Source: Bradyrhizobium sp. AZCC 1719 (GTDB lineage: Bacteria > Pseudomonadota > Alphaproteobacteria > Rhizobiales > Xanthobacteraceae). Taken from it: 64,000 bases of DNA. A program made the translations under genes and the position numbers. Under the pieces are notes generated by a model. The model was not told the DNA's origin and did no database searches. It was given only the letters and a program-made list of their open reading frames with translations. This document shows, piece by piece, positions 24,013-32,231 of this stretch. The stretch lies in the NCBI RefSeq assembly GCF_036924525.1, contig NZ_JAZHRU010000001.1, forward strand, positions 5,857,001-5,921,000. The letters run 5' to 3'. Each line of letters opens with the position of its first letter. The stretch's first letter is position 1.

Positions 24013-26361
24013 CTATTGATCGGCGGACGTCGTGTCCGTGCGCTGACGCGATCGCGCTTGTGCCGCCTGGATCGCGTGCCAGATGCGCGAAGGCGTTGCG
24101 GGCATGTCGAGATGACGCACGCCGAGCGGCGCGAGCGCGTTCATCACGGCGTTCATGATGGTGGCAGGTGCCGCGATGGCGCCGGCCTGACCGCTTCCCT
24201 TGACGCCGAGCCGGTTGGCACGGCTTGGAAAATCAGGCGTGAGATCGCCCTCGAACGCGGGAAGATCGCCTGCGCGCGGCAGCGCATAATCCATCAGCGA
24301 GCCCGACAGAATCTGTCCTGTCTCCGCATCGAACAGCGCGTGCTCGAACAGCGCCTGCCCAATGCCTTGCACCACGCCGCCATGCACCTGCCCCAGCGTC
24401 TGGCGGGGATCGAGCAGGCGGCCATAATCATCAAAGATGACGTAGCGGTCGAGCCTCACCTCGCCGGTCTCGGGGTCGATCTCGACCTCGGCGACATGGC
24501 AGCCGTTGGGAAAAGTGTAGCGGTCGCACAGATGAGTCGCCCTTTGTGGCAGGCCGGGCGCGACATCGTCGCCGGCTAGCTGATAGGAAGCGCGCGCCAC
24601 CTCATCGAGGCTGATCTCCTGCCCGGTCGCAGCCACGCGCAACTGGCCTGCTTCATACTGAACCGCATCCACGCCGGCCTGCAGCAGGCGCGCGGCAAGC
24701 CGCCGCGCATTCTCGATCAGGCCTTCCGCCGCCATCAACAGCGCGGTGCCGCCCTGATGCATCGAGCGCGCCCCGCCATGGCCGCCGCCGGAATCGAGAT
24801 CGTCCGTATCGCCCTGCCGAAACCGGAAGCGCTCCAGCGGCAAGCCGAGCGCGTCGGCCGCGATCTGCGCATAGGTGGTCTCATGGCCCTGGCCACTGGA
24901 ATGCGTGCCGACCTTCAGGTCGATCAGGCCATCCTCACCGAACTGCACTTCCGCCACTTCATTGGGCCCTCCGCGCGCGGTCTCGAGAAAGCAGGCAAGC
25001 CCGAGGCCGCGCAGCCGGCTCAGCTTGCGTGAAATTCTCTGGCGCGCCTTGAAGCCTTCCGCGGCAGTGGCGGCGTGATCGATGGCGTGGGCAAAGCTGC
25101 CCTGCTCGACCGAAAGTCCCATCGCGCTGCTGTAAGGGAAGCGACGCATGATGTTCTTGCGCCGCAGCTTCAGCGCATCCATCCCGAGCTGGTGGGCCGC
25201 GATATCGATGCAGCGCTCGATCAGATAATTTGCCTCGGGCTTGCCGGCGCCGCGATAGGCATCGACTGGCGTCGTATTAGTGAACACGCCCTTGGTCTCG
25301 AATGCGATCAGCGGGATGTCGTAGACGCCGCCCATCGCGCTTGCCATCGCCATGGTCGGCACGGCCGGCGCCACCGTCGAGACATAGGCGCCGAGATTGG
25401 CGAACACCTTGGTGTCGAGCGCCAGGAAGCGGCCATCGCGATCGAGCGCCAGGCGGGCCCGGACGATGCTGTCGCGGCCATGCGCGGAGCCGGTAAAATC
25501 CTCGCTGCGATCGCCGATCCACGTGACGGGACGGCCGAGGCGGCGCGCCGCCCACAGCACCAGCACCCATTCCGGATAGAGCACGTTCTTCATCCCGAAG
25601 CCGCCGCCGACATCGGGAATGCTGACGCGAAGTTTTTCTCTGCCGATGCGAAAGACACGGTCGGCGAGCAGGTCGCGAATGGCGTGCGCGCCGGCGGCCG
25701 AGGCGGTCAGGTGCAGCCGGCCGCTCGCGGCATCGAACTGCCCTATCGCGCCGCGTGTCTCCAGCGGCGCGGCGACGACGCGGTTGTTGACCAGCTCGCA
25801 TTCCACGACGTGGGCGGCGGCGCGGATTGCCGCTTCCACCGGGCCGATCTCGCCGCGGTTGAACTGGAACGCGATGTTGCCCGTAGCCTCCGGCCAGATC
25901 GACGGGGCCCCCGGCAGAATCGCCGCTGTGATCGCGACGACCGGCGGCAGCGGCTCATAGTCGACGATGACGGCCTCGGCGGCATCGCGCGCGGCTTCGG
26001 CGGTTTCCGCAACCACGAACGCGACCGGCTCGCCGACATGGCGCACCACGCCGCGCGCCAGCGCGTGATAGGGCGGCACCACGAGCGGCGTGGTCATCGG
26101 GATGCTGGTCACCGCGCACGGCAATGGGCCGATATCGTCGGATGCCAATTCGGCTCCCGTGAGCACGGCCGCGACGCCAGGCGTCCTGCGCGCCGCCTCG
26201 ACGCCGATCGCGGTGATGCGCGCATGCGCATGCGGCGAGCGAACGACGACGCCATGAAGCACGTCGGGCGCCACGAGATCAGCGACGTAGCGCCCGCGTC
26301 CCTGCACGAAGCGCGCGTCTTCAAGGCGGTCGAGGCTGCGCCCCAATAACGGTTCGGTCAT
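24013..26361 (-). CDS. Molybdenum hydroxylase large subunit (xanthine dehydrogenase family, CoxL form II-like), orphan
   Basis: The 782-residue protein opens with LLGRSLDRLEDARFVQGRGR and contains DVGGGFGMKNVLYPE, DAYRGAGKPEANYLIER and SSGQGHETTYAQIAAD, all molybdopterin-cytosine dinucleotide contacts. The AYRGAGKPE loop in place of AYxCSFR puts it in form II, so it is not a CO dehydrogenase. The site that normally reads GxGExG, with the active-site Glu, reads KGSGQAGAIAAP, with Gln. No gene for the 2Fe-2S or FAD subunit, or for cofactor insertion, is nearby. The first possible codon is a TTG at 26397; I prefer ATG at 26361. Substrate unknown. Confidence 0.9.
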   Translation of the reverse strand: MTEPLLGRSLDRLEDARFVQGRGRYVADLVAPDVLHGVVVRSPHAHARITAIGVEAARRTPGVAAVLTGAELASDDIGPLPCAVTSIPMTTPLVVPPYHALARGVVRHVGEPVAFVVAETAEAARDAAEAVIVDYEPLPPVVAITAAILPGAPSIWPEATGNIAFQFNRGEIGPVEAAIRAAAHVVECELVNNRVVAAPLETRGAIGQFDAASGRLHLTASAAGAHAIRDLLADRVFRIGREKLRVSIPDVGGGFGMKNVLYPEWVLVLWAARRLGRPVTWIGDRSEDFTGSAHGRDSIVRARLALDRDGRFLALDTKVFANLGAYVSTVAPAVPTMAMASAMGGVYDIPLIAFETKGVFTNTTPVDAYRGAGKPEANYLIERCIDIAAHQLGMDALKLRRKNIMRRFPYSSAMGLSVEQGSFAHAIDHAATAAEGFKARQRISRKLSRLRGLGLACFLETARGGPNEVAEVQFGEDGLIDLKVGTHSSGQGHETTYAQIAADALGLPLERFRFRQGDTDDLDSGGGHGGARSMHQGGTALLMAAEGLIENARRLAARLLQAGVDAVQYEAGQLRVAATGQEISLDEVARASYQLAGDDVAPGLPQRATHLCDRYTFPNGCHVAEVEIDPETGEVRLDRYVIFDDYGRLLDPRQTLGQVHGGVVQGIGQALFEHALFDAETGQILSGSLMDYALPRAGDLPAFEGDLTPDFPSRANRLGVKGSGQAGAIAAPATIMNAVMNALAPLGVRHLDMPATPSRIWHAIQAAQARSRQRTDTTSADQ

Positions 26362-26537
26362 GTGAAGCTGTATGGAATTAGGCAGCGACAAAGGCAATCG
26401 GAAGCCCTCGTCATCCCGCCCGGCATCGGTCCAAATTAAAAATCGTCAATGAAATCAAGGCAATCTGTCAGGACCATTGCGTGAAAACGCCGCGCGCTCC
26501 GGCGCGACCGCAATGACGACCGCCTGCTTACGGGCTA

Positions 26538-26558
26538 CCGGGTGCACCGTGCACCCGG
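26538..26558. terminator. Perfect GC-rich hairpin downstream of terC
   Basis: CCGGGTGCAC and its complement GTGCACCCGG are separated by one base. The hairpin lies about 75 bases past the terC stop and 180 bases upstream of the molybdenum hydroxylase gene. There is no T-run on either strand, so a terminating role is only suggested by position. Confidence 0.4.
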
Positions 26559-26631
26559 CAGCCTTCTGTTCTCATCTGATACAATGACCGTGCCGATCTC
26601 GCGAGCCATGCCGCGAGACCGCCAGTCTTGC

Positions 26632-27468
26632 CTACGCCGTCGCCGAGTGCTCCGCGCCCTGCAGCCTGCGCTTGCGCCAGACCGATCCTGCCAGCAGCAC
26701 CACGGCGATGCCGATGAGTCCAAGGATCACCTCGCCGCCATGGCCGCCATTGGCGAACTGCGGCGCCATGCCGATCGATTTGAGGACCCCATCGAGGCCG
26801 ACGCCGACCGGGCCGTTGAAGAATGCGTGCAGAGACGGTTGCAGCGCCGGGTCTGTCGCCATCACCTCGCCCGCGACCCAGCCCAGCAAGCCTGCACCGG
26901 CCCATACCAGCGCGGGAAGACGCGTCAGCAACGCCATGATCAGCGCAGCACCCGCGACGATCAGGGGAACGCTGATGGCAAGGCCGATGACGAGCAGCGG
27001 AATGCTGCCGTTGGCGGCCGCGGCGACCGCGATGACGTTGTCGAGACTCATGACGATGTCGGCGATAGCCACGATCTGCACCGCTGCCCAAAGATGCGCA
27101 GCCGCGTCGACGTCGCCCTCGTCCTCGTGTTCAGGCACCAGAAGCTTTGCCGCGATGAAGAGCAGCGCCAGGCCGCCGACCAGCTTGAGGAATGGCAGCC
27201 CCATCAGCGTCACGACGATGCCGGTGAAGATGATGCGCAGCAGCACGGCAACGCCGGCGCCAAGAATCATGCCCCAGAACTTCTGGCGCGGCGGCAAGCT
27301 GCGGCAGGCCATCGCGATGACAAGCGCGTTGTCACCCGACAGCAGGATGTTGATCCACATGATCTTGCCCAGCGCGACCCAGAAGGCCGGTGTCTGCATC
27401 TCGGCGTGGAATTGGGTGAAGAACGCAGAAATCGTCGCAGGATCGAAGATTTGCAAGAACCAGTTCAC
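26632..27468 (-). CDS. TerC family integral membrane protein
   Basis: The 278-residue protein has about seven to eight membrane helices and the two TerC acidic signatures ILLSGDNALVIAMA and VMSLDNVIAVAAAANG, each with a helix-breaking D-N pair that is likely to bind metal. TerC proteins are linked to tellurite resistance and to manganese export in other bacteria. A short charged loop (PEHEDEGDVDAAAH) lies between helices. It is downstream of ndk on the same strand with a 63-base gap; no manganese riboswitch fits in that gap. Confidence 0.9.
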   Translation of the reverse strand: MNWFLQIFDPATISAFFTQFHAEMQTPAFWVALGKIMWINILLSGDNALVIAMACRSLPPRQKFWGMILGAGVAVLLRIIFTGIVVTLMGLPFLKLVGGLALLFIAAKLLVPEHEDEGDVDAAAHLWAAVQIVAIADIVMSLDNVIAVAAAANGSIPLLVIGLAISVPLIVAGAALIMALLTRLPALVWAGAGLLGWVAGEVMATDPALQPSLHAFFNGPVGVGLDGVLKSIGMAPQFANGGHGGEVILGLIGIAVVLLAGSVWRKRRLQGAEHSATA

Positions 27469-27531
27469 AGCGTTTCCCCCCAGGCCTCTTCAGCCGTTGC
27501 GCGCGGCTACCACGGCCGCTCTTTCAATCGA

Positions 27532-27954
27532 TTAGCCGACGATTTCGTTACCGGAAAAGAACTGCGCGATTTCGATCGCGGCGGTCTCCGACGCGTCCGA
27601 ACCATGCACCGAGTTCTCGCCGATCGACTTCGCATGGACCTTGCGGATCGTACCTTCCGCCGCCTTCGACGGATCGGTGGCCCCCATGACGTCGCGGTAT
27701 TTGGCGATAGCGCCCTCGCCTTCCAGCACCTGCACGACGACCGGGCCGGAGGTCATGAAGTCGACCAGTTCGCCGAAGAATGGACGCGCCTTGTGAACGG
27801 CATAGAAGGTTTCCGCCTGTTCGCGGGTCATGCGAATGCGCTTCTGGGCGACGATCCGCAAGCCGGCCTTCTCGATCAACGCGTTGACAGCGCCGGTCAG
27901 ATTACGCGCGGTCGCGTCCGGCTTGATGATCGAGAAAGTGCGTTCAATCGCCAT
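27532..27954 (-). CDS. ndk: Nucleoside-diphosphate kinase
   Basis: The 140-residue enzyme has the full Ndk pattern: [15 protein letters not shown] at the start, the phosphate-binding Lys, and the active-site GENSVHGSD with His117 as the phosphorylated residue. It transfers the terminal phosphate from ATP to other nucleoside diphosphates. Length matches the bacterial family (about 140). It precedes terC and is divergent from the His-rich secreted protein gene. This position near the ABC-F, holC and pepA genes is part of the conserved chromosomal backbone of the window. Confidence 0.98.
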   Translation of the reverse strand: MAIERTFSIIKPDATARNLTGAVNALIEKAGLRIVAQKRIRMTREQAETFYAVHKARPFFGELVDFMTSGPVVVQVLEGEGAIAKYRDVMGATDPSKAAEGTIRKVHAKSIGENSVHGSDASETAAIEIAQFFSGNEIVG

Positions 27955-28281
27955 TGTTTACCGTCCTTCAAAGCACGCTGATTGGAGAGTTGCGGGGGCT
28001 TATATCGGCGCCACCTCGCGACGGCAAGCGACCCGGTGACGCGCCTGCCCACCATTTTGGCCGCCTTTTCGTGCGGCACGTCACCCCGCAGGGGCAAAGA
28101 TTACCGCAATTTCAGGGAGGTGAACCCACTCTGTAACCTGCGTCACGCCGCCATTCAGCTTCGCAGCCGTAAACTTTCCGACGATCGGACACCGGGTGCG
28201 CATCCGCGAGGCCCGGGGCGTCACGGGAGGCGATCTCACCGATGGCGCGCATTTTCGCGCCTGAACCTTGAGGAGACGATC
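27955..28281. other. Intergenic region between ndk and His-rich protein gene
   Basis: The 327 bases separate two divergent genes and must hold both promoters. I see no open frame with coding character. A short GGCGCG/CGCGCC hairpin lies at about 28243-28260, just upstream of the ribosome site of the His-rich gene. Nothing else is recognisable. Confidence 0.5.
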
Positions 28282-28557
28282 ATGTTACGCAAACTCTCGC
28301 TCGTTGCAGTGGCCGCAGCTTCGCTGGGCGCGGCTGCGCTGGCGCCGACATCGGCCTCGGCCCACGGCTGGCGTCACGGCTGGCACCATCATCACCACCA
28401 TCACGGCTGGCATCATCGCCATCACGGCTGGGGCTGGGGCCCGCGCGTCGTCATCGGCGGCCCGGCCTATTTCGGTGGCTATGGCGGCTGTTACGTGCGG
28501 CGTCTGGTTCCGACCCCCTGGGGCCCGCGCTGGCGGCTGGTGAACCGCTGCTACTGA
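28282..28557 (+). CDS. Small secreted His/Trp/Gly-rich protein
   Basis: The 91-residue product has a signal peptide (MLRKLSLVAVAAASLGAAAL to SASAHG) and then a mature part of about 63 residues that opens with seven consecutive histidines within repeated HGWHH units. A Tyr/Gly/Trp-rich tail with two cysteines (GGCYVRRLVPTPWGPRW, NRCY) follows. The His cluster could bind zinc, nickel or copper in the periplasm; this is inference. GAGGAG lies six bases before the ATG. A strong terminator follows the stop, so the gene is a single transcription unit. I know of no named family. Confidence 0.85.
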   Translation: MLRKLSLVAVAAASLGAAALAPTSASAHGWRHGWHHHHHHHGWHHRHHGWGWGPRVVIGGPAYFGGYGGCYVRRLVPTPWGPRWRLVNRCY

Positions 28558-28584
28558 GCTGATTTGAGCTTCTCCCTGACTGAC

Positions 28585-28612
28585 GCCCCGGCCGCCGCGC
28601 CGGGGCTTTTTT
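28585..28612 (+). terminator. Rho-independent terminator after His-rich protein gene
   Basis: GCCCCGGC and GCCGGGGC form an 8-bp GC stem with a six-base loop, followed directly by six T residues. It starts 28 bases after the stop codon. This is the clearest intrinsic terminator in the window. Confidence 0.9.
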
Positions 28613-28776
28613 GTGCGGAAGCGAACAGCCAGTGGTGATTCGACCAAACCACTTGCACGCGAACGCATGGGGCTCTGCACGGGAAACAAATTTCGCGGTT
28701 GTGACTTGATCTATCATCATTGTTATCACTCAAGCCTTGCGAACGCCGCGAGGTGGAACTCGCGAAGAGACCGCCG

Positions 28777-28950
28777 ATGGATGGCCGAATCATTAGAGAT
28801 TTCGAACAACTCGATCACAAGACGTGCGTATCGATCTGCGACGCCATCGGCGAACGGCTTCAGCAAAACTTGCGCCCCCAAACTGAACTCCCACCGCGTC
28901 TACGAGAACTCGTCGACGAGCTGCGCCGCCGCGACAACGAGTTGCATTGA
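28777..28950 (+). CDS. Small hypothetical helical protein
   Basis: A 57-residue frame (MDGRIIRDFEQLDHKTCVSI start) encodes a charged, probably helical protein ending ELVDELRRRDNELH. AAGAGA lies ten bases before the ATG at 28777; a TTG at 28720 in the same frame has no ribosome site. Composition fits a real small protein, but no family is recognised. It precedes the ABC-F gene by about 70 bases on the same strand. Confidence 0.5.
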   Translation: MDGRIIRDFEQLDHKTCVSICDAIGERLQQNLRPQTELPPRLRELVDELRRRDNELH

Positions 28951-29019
28951 GGGCCGATGGGTAGCTGATCTTACCGATAAATGAGTTGCGTTTGGCACCG
29001 GCTCCGGTGACAACGCCGC

Positions 29020-30882
29020 ATGCTTTCCATCACAGATATTTCGATCCGGATTGCCGGGCGCCTCCTGATCGACGACAGCTCGGTGCAGATCGTGCCGGGT
29101 GCTCGCGTCGGTTTTGTCGGACGCAACGGCGTCGGCAAATCGACGCTGTTTCATGCGATCCGGGGCGACCTGCCGACCGAGTCCGGCAGCATTACGCTAC
29201 CGCCGCGCTGGCGCGTCGGCAGCCTGGCGCAGGAGGCGCCGGACGGCCCGGAGAGTCTCATCAATGTCGTACTGAAGGCCGATCTGGAGCGCGATGCGCT
29301 GCTCCGTGAGGCCGAAACTGCCACCGATCCGCACCGCATCGCCGAAATCCAGACCCGGCTGGTCGACATCGACGCGCACTCCGCGCCAGCGCGCGCCGCG
29401 GCAATCCTGAGCGGCCTCGGATTTTCCGCCGCGGATCAGGCGCGGCCATGCTCGGAATTCTCCGGGGGCTGGCGCATGCGGGTGGCGCTGGCGGCGACGC
29501 TGTTCTCGGCGCCGGATTTGCTGCTGCTGGACGAACCGACCAACTATCTCGACCTCGAAGGCACGCTGTGGCTGGAAGACCATCTTGCGAACTATCCACG
29601 CACCGTCATCGTCATCAGCCACGACCGTGACCTGCTCGACACTTCGGTCGACCAGATCCTGCACCTCGATCGCGGCAAGCTGACGCTCTACAAGGGGACC
29701 TACTCCTCCTTCGAGGAACAGCGCGCCATGCGCGAAATGCTGGACGCCAAGCACGCCAAGCGCCAGGCCGACGAGCGCAAGCGGCTGCAGGCCTTCGTCG
29801 ATCGCTTCAAGGCAAAAGCCTCGAAAGCCCGACAGGCACAATCCCGCGTCAAGATGCTGGAACGGATGAAGCCGGTTACTGCGCTGGTGACCCAGGATGT
29901 GCATGAAATCACCTTCCCGACGCCGGAGAAGATGCTGTCGCCGCCGATCATCGCCGTCGACGACGTCTCGGTCGGCTACGACGTGAAAAAGCCGGTGCTC
30001 AACCGCGTCACGCTGCGCGTCGACACCGACGACCGCATCGCCCTGCTCGGCTCCAACGGCAACGGCAAATCGACGCTGGTCAAGCTGTTGGCCAACAAGC
30101 TGCAACCTTTCTCGGGCCGGATCACACGGGCGGAAAAGCTCTCGGTCGGCTATTTCGCGCAGCATCAGGTCGACGAGCTCAACCTCGATGCCTCGCCCTA
30201 CGATCATGTCCGCAGGCTGATGCCCGATGCGCCGGAAACCAAGGTGCGCGGGCGCACCGGCGCGATCGGATTTTCCGGAAAGGCCGGCGATACCCTGGTC
30301 AAGAGCCTTTCGGGCGGCGAGAAGGCGCGGCTGCTGCTCGGGCTCGCCACCTTCTTCGGCCCGAACATGATCATCCTCGACGAGCCGACCAACCACCTCG
30401 ACATCGACAGCCGCGCGGCGCTGGCCGAAGCGATCAACGATTTCCCCGGCGCCGTCATCATGGTCTCGCACGACCGCTATTTGATCGAAGCCTGCGCCGA
30501 TCAATTGTGGGTTGTCGCCAACAAGACGGTAACGACCTACGACGGCGACCTCGACGATTACAGGCGAATGGTATTGTCGATCGGGGATAAGCGCGAGCGC
30601 GGCAGCGAGCGTGTCAGGGAAAGCGTGAAGCCCGAGCGCGCCAGGAGCGAAAGGCGAACGCCGCTGAAGCAGCGGATCGTCGAAGCCGAGGCCGAAATCG
30701 AGCGCATCAGCGGCATCATCGCCAAGATCGACACTGCGCTTGCCTTGCCGGATCTGTTCACGCGCGATCCCAAGCAGGCCGCCCAGCTCAGCAAGGCGCG
30801 CGCCGGCGCCGAAAGCGCGCTGCGCCGCGCCGAGGAAGACTGGCTGGAAGCCAGTTCGCAATTTGACGAAGCGACGGGCTAG
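29020..30882 (+). CDS. ABC-F family ATPase (Uup/YheS-like)
   Basis: The 620-residue protein has two ATP-binding cassettes and no membrane helix. Walker A motifs are GRNGVGKST and GSNGNGKST; signature motifs are SEFSGGWRMRVALA and KSLSGGEKARLLLG; Walker B motifs are LLLLDEPTNYLDL and MIILDEPTNHLDI. A charged linker (RQADERKRLQAFVDRFKAKA region) joins the two cassettes, and a C-terminal coiled coil follows EAEAEIERISGIIAKID. ABC-F proteins act on ribosomes or in DNA-related roles rather than transport. The C-terminal coiled coil is as in Uup. It stands alone, followed by a large intergenic repeat. Confidence 0.93.
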   Translation: MLSITDISIRIAGRLLIDDSSVQIVPGARVGFVGRNGVGKSTLFHAIRGDLPTESGSITLPPRWRVGSLAQEAPDGPESLINVVLKADLERDALLREAETATDPHRIAEIQTRLVDIDAHSAPARAAAILSGLGFSAADQARPCSEFSGGWRMRVALAATLFSAPDLLLLDEPTNYLDLEGTLWLEDHLANYPRTVIVISHDRDLLDTSVDQILHLDRGKLTLYKGTYSSFEEQRAMREMLDAKHAKRQADERKRLQAFVDRFKAKASKARQAQSRVKMLERMKPVTALVTQDVHEITFPTPEKMLSPPIIAVDDVSVGYDVKKPVLNRVTLRVDTDDRIALLGSNGNGKSTLVKLLANKLQPFSGRITRAEKLSVGYFAQHQVDELNLDASPYDHVRRLMPDAPETKVRGRTGAIGFSGKAGDTLVKSLSGGEKARLLLGLATFFGPNMIILDEPTNHLDIDSRAALAEAINDFPGAVIMVSHDRYLIEACADQLWVVANKTVTTYDGDLDDYRRMVLSIGDKRERGSERVRESVKPERARSERRTPLKQRIVEAEAEIERISGIIAKIDTALALPDLFTRDPKQAAQLSKARAGAESALRRAEEDWLEASSQFDEATG

Positions 30883-30933
30883 CTAAACCATGATGGAATT
30901 AGATTTGATTGCGACCGCGACGAAGGTGCGCTC

Positions 30934-31049
30934 CCTCTCCCGCTTGCGGGGGAGGGTTGGGGTGGGGGTGTCTCCGCGGGCGATACTACCCGAGTGGAGA
31001 GAGCCCCCACCCGGCGCTTTGCGCCGACCTCCCCCGCAAGCGGGAGAGG
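30934..31049. repeat. Large intergenic inverted repeat (22-bp perfect arms)
   Basis: The arms at 30934-30955 and 31028-31049 (CCTCTCCCGCTTGCGGGGGA start) are exact complements over 22 bases. Each arm is itself a small palindrome around CGCTTGCG. Inside are G-rich (GGGGTGGGGGTG) and C-rich (CCCCCACCC) tracts that can also pair. From memory this CTCCC-CGCTTGCGGGGGAG element is common between genes in Bradyrhizobium. It lies between the convergent ABC-F and lipoprotein genes. Confidence 0.8.
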
Positions 31050-31104
31050 TAAAGGGCGTCTGCGGCTAAACTCATCTAACCAAAAAACATCGTCGTCGGC
31101 GAAT

Positions 31105-31641
31105 TTACGCCGCCGGCTTCTTCTTCGGCTTGGCGCCCCTTGCCGGCGCCGCCGGCTCCGGTGCACGCTCGATCGACGTCAGGCGTCCGGCGGTGAAGGT
31201 GTAGATGCCGGCCCGCTGGCCGCGCGAATAGCTGACGACCGCCACGCGATCGCCGCGCGGGTTGTTGGAAAGGCCGACATTGTCGGGCGCACCGATGCCG
31301 CGCACGACGTCGCATTCGGTATGGCCCAGCGCCACCGTTCCCGTCGTCGATGGAGGCGGGCCGCCTGCAGCGCCATTCGCCAGCGCATTGGCGTCGGTGC
31401 CCGGCGCTGCCATTCCGGGACAAGCGCCGTCGGCACTGACGAGTTCATCCGGCGTCACCGCTTTGGTCGGGGTGAGCGGAGGCGTTTCGATCGAGACGTT
31501 GCGGATGAACACGCGTCCGGAGCGCGAAAACCAGTCCGCATCCTTCGACAGCAGGTCTGCTCCGCCCGAGCAGCCCGCAAGCGCGGGTCCGAGCAGCAAC
31601 AACGTCAGCAGTGGCTTTCGATCGATTGTTCCGCGTCGCAC
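31105..31641 (-). CDS. Lipoprotein, possibly SmpA/BamE-like
   Basis: The frame gives a 178-residue lipoprotein with lipobox LLLGPALAGC and a mature part that includes TGTVALGHTECDVVRGIGAP, SNNPRGDRVAVVSYSRG and YTFTAGRLTSIERAP. The G-x-T-x-x-x-V-x-x-x-x-G-x-P pattern followed by a short sheet resembles the SmpA/OmlA (BamE) fold, so a role in outer-membrane assembly is possible. The C-terminus is a Pro/Ala/Lys tail. The start is uncertain: GTG at 31641 gives a normal signal length, while an ATG at 31707 adds 22 residues. It lies downstream of holC and pepA. Confidence 0.75.
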   Translation of the reverse strand: MRRGTIDRKPLLTLLLLGPALAGCSGGADLLSKDADWFSRSGRVFIRNVSIETPPLTPTKAVTPDELVSADGACPGMAAPGTDANALANGAAGGPPPSTTGTVALGHTECDVVRGIGAPDNVGLSNNPRGDRVAVVSYSRGQRAGIYTFTAGRLTSIERAPEPAAPARGAKPKKKPAA

Positions 31642-31764
31642 GCTAAACCCCAGGCCCCCACCCTTACTGTAACCATTTGTCCGACCATCACTTTGCGGCA
31701 CGACCATGGCTGCCCGCAAGGTCCGGCGCAGAAACCGCTGATTATCATTAATTCCTGTGGATCG

Positions 31765-32217
31765 CTATTGCCGCCGCTGCCACCGGCCCCGCTCGTCGGC
31801 CTGCCAGTAGGTCACCTCGAATCCCCGCGCCTTGCAATCGGCCCAGGCCCCGCGTGCAGCCGTTAGCGCATCGGCATCGTCGCCGTTGAAGACCAGCACC
31901 ACCCGCTCGTAGCTGTCGCAGTCGGCCGGCAACGCCGCGTTGTCGATCAGGAACCTGACATTGGCCCCGTTCGGATTGTTCTCCTCGATCGAGAGAATGA
32001 TGGGCTGGTCGTGGGCATCGCCGGCGCGCCATGTGGCGTGCGGCAGGAACGAATCGTCGCTGTAGGTCCACAAATGCGCATCGAGCGCCTCGGTGCGCTC
32101 CGGCGAAGTCGATTGCACGACCACGCGCCAGCCTCGCTCGAGCGATTTTTCCAACAGCGGCGGCAATACGCTTTCGAGCGACATGGCCTGCAAATGGTAG
32201 AACAGGACTTCCGTCAT
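31765..32217 (-). CDS. holC: DNA polymerase III subunit chi
   Basis: The 150-residue protein starts MTEVLFYHLQAMSLESVLPP and has LLEKSLERGWRVVVQS, LDAHLWTYSDDSFLPHA and VLVFNGDDADALTAARG, the HolC pattern. Chi links the clamp loader to single-strand binding protein at the replication fork. The gene follows pepA by 14 bases, a pairing that is common in proteobacteria, and its length is normal. Confidence 0.95.
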   Translation of the reverse strand: MTEVLFYHLQAMSLESVLPPLLEKSLERGWRVVVQSTSPERTEALDAHLWTYSDDSFLPHATWRAGDAHDQPIILSIEENNPNGANVRFLIDNAALPADCDSYERVVLVFNGDDADALTAARGAWADCKARGFEVTYWQADERGRWQRRQ

Positions 32218-32231
32218 CGCCTGCAACCGAA

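Noticed and set aside
27469..27531. Manganese riboswitch (yybP-ykoY) before terC
   Set aside because: Only 63 bases separate ndk and terC, too few for the motif, and no typical conserved loops are visible.
29197..30861. 554-codon minus-strand frame over the ABC-F gene
   Set aside because: Antisense to intact Walker and signature motifs of ABC-F; typical GC-rich shadow.
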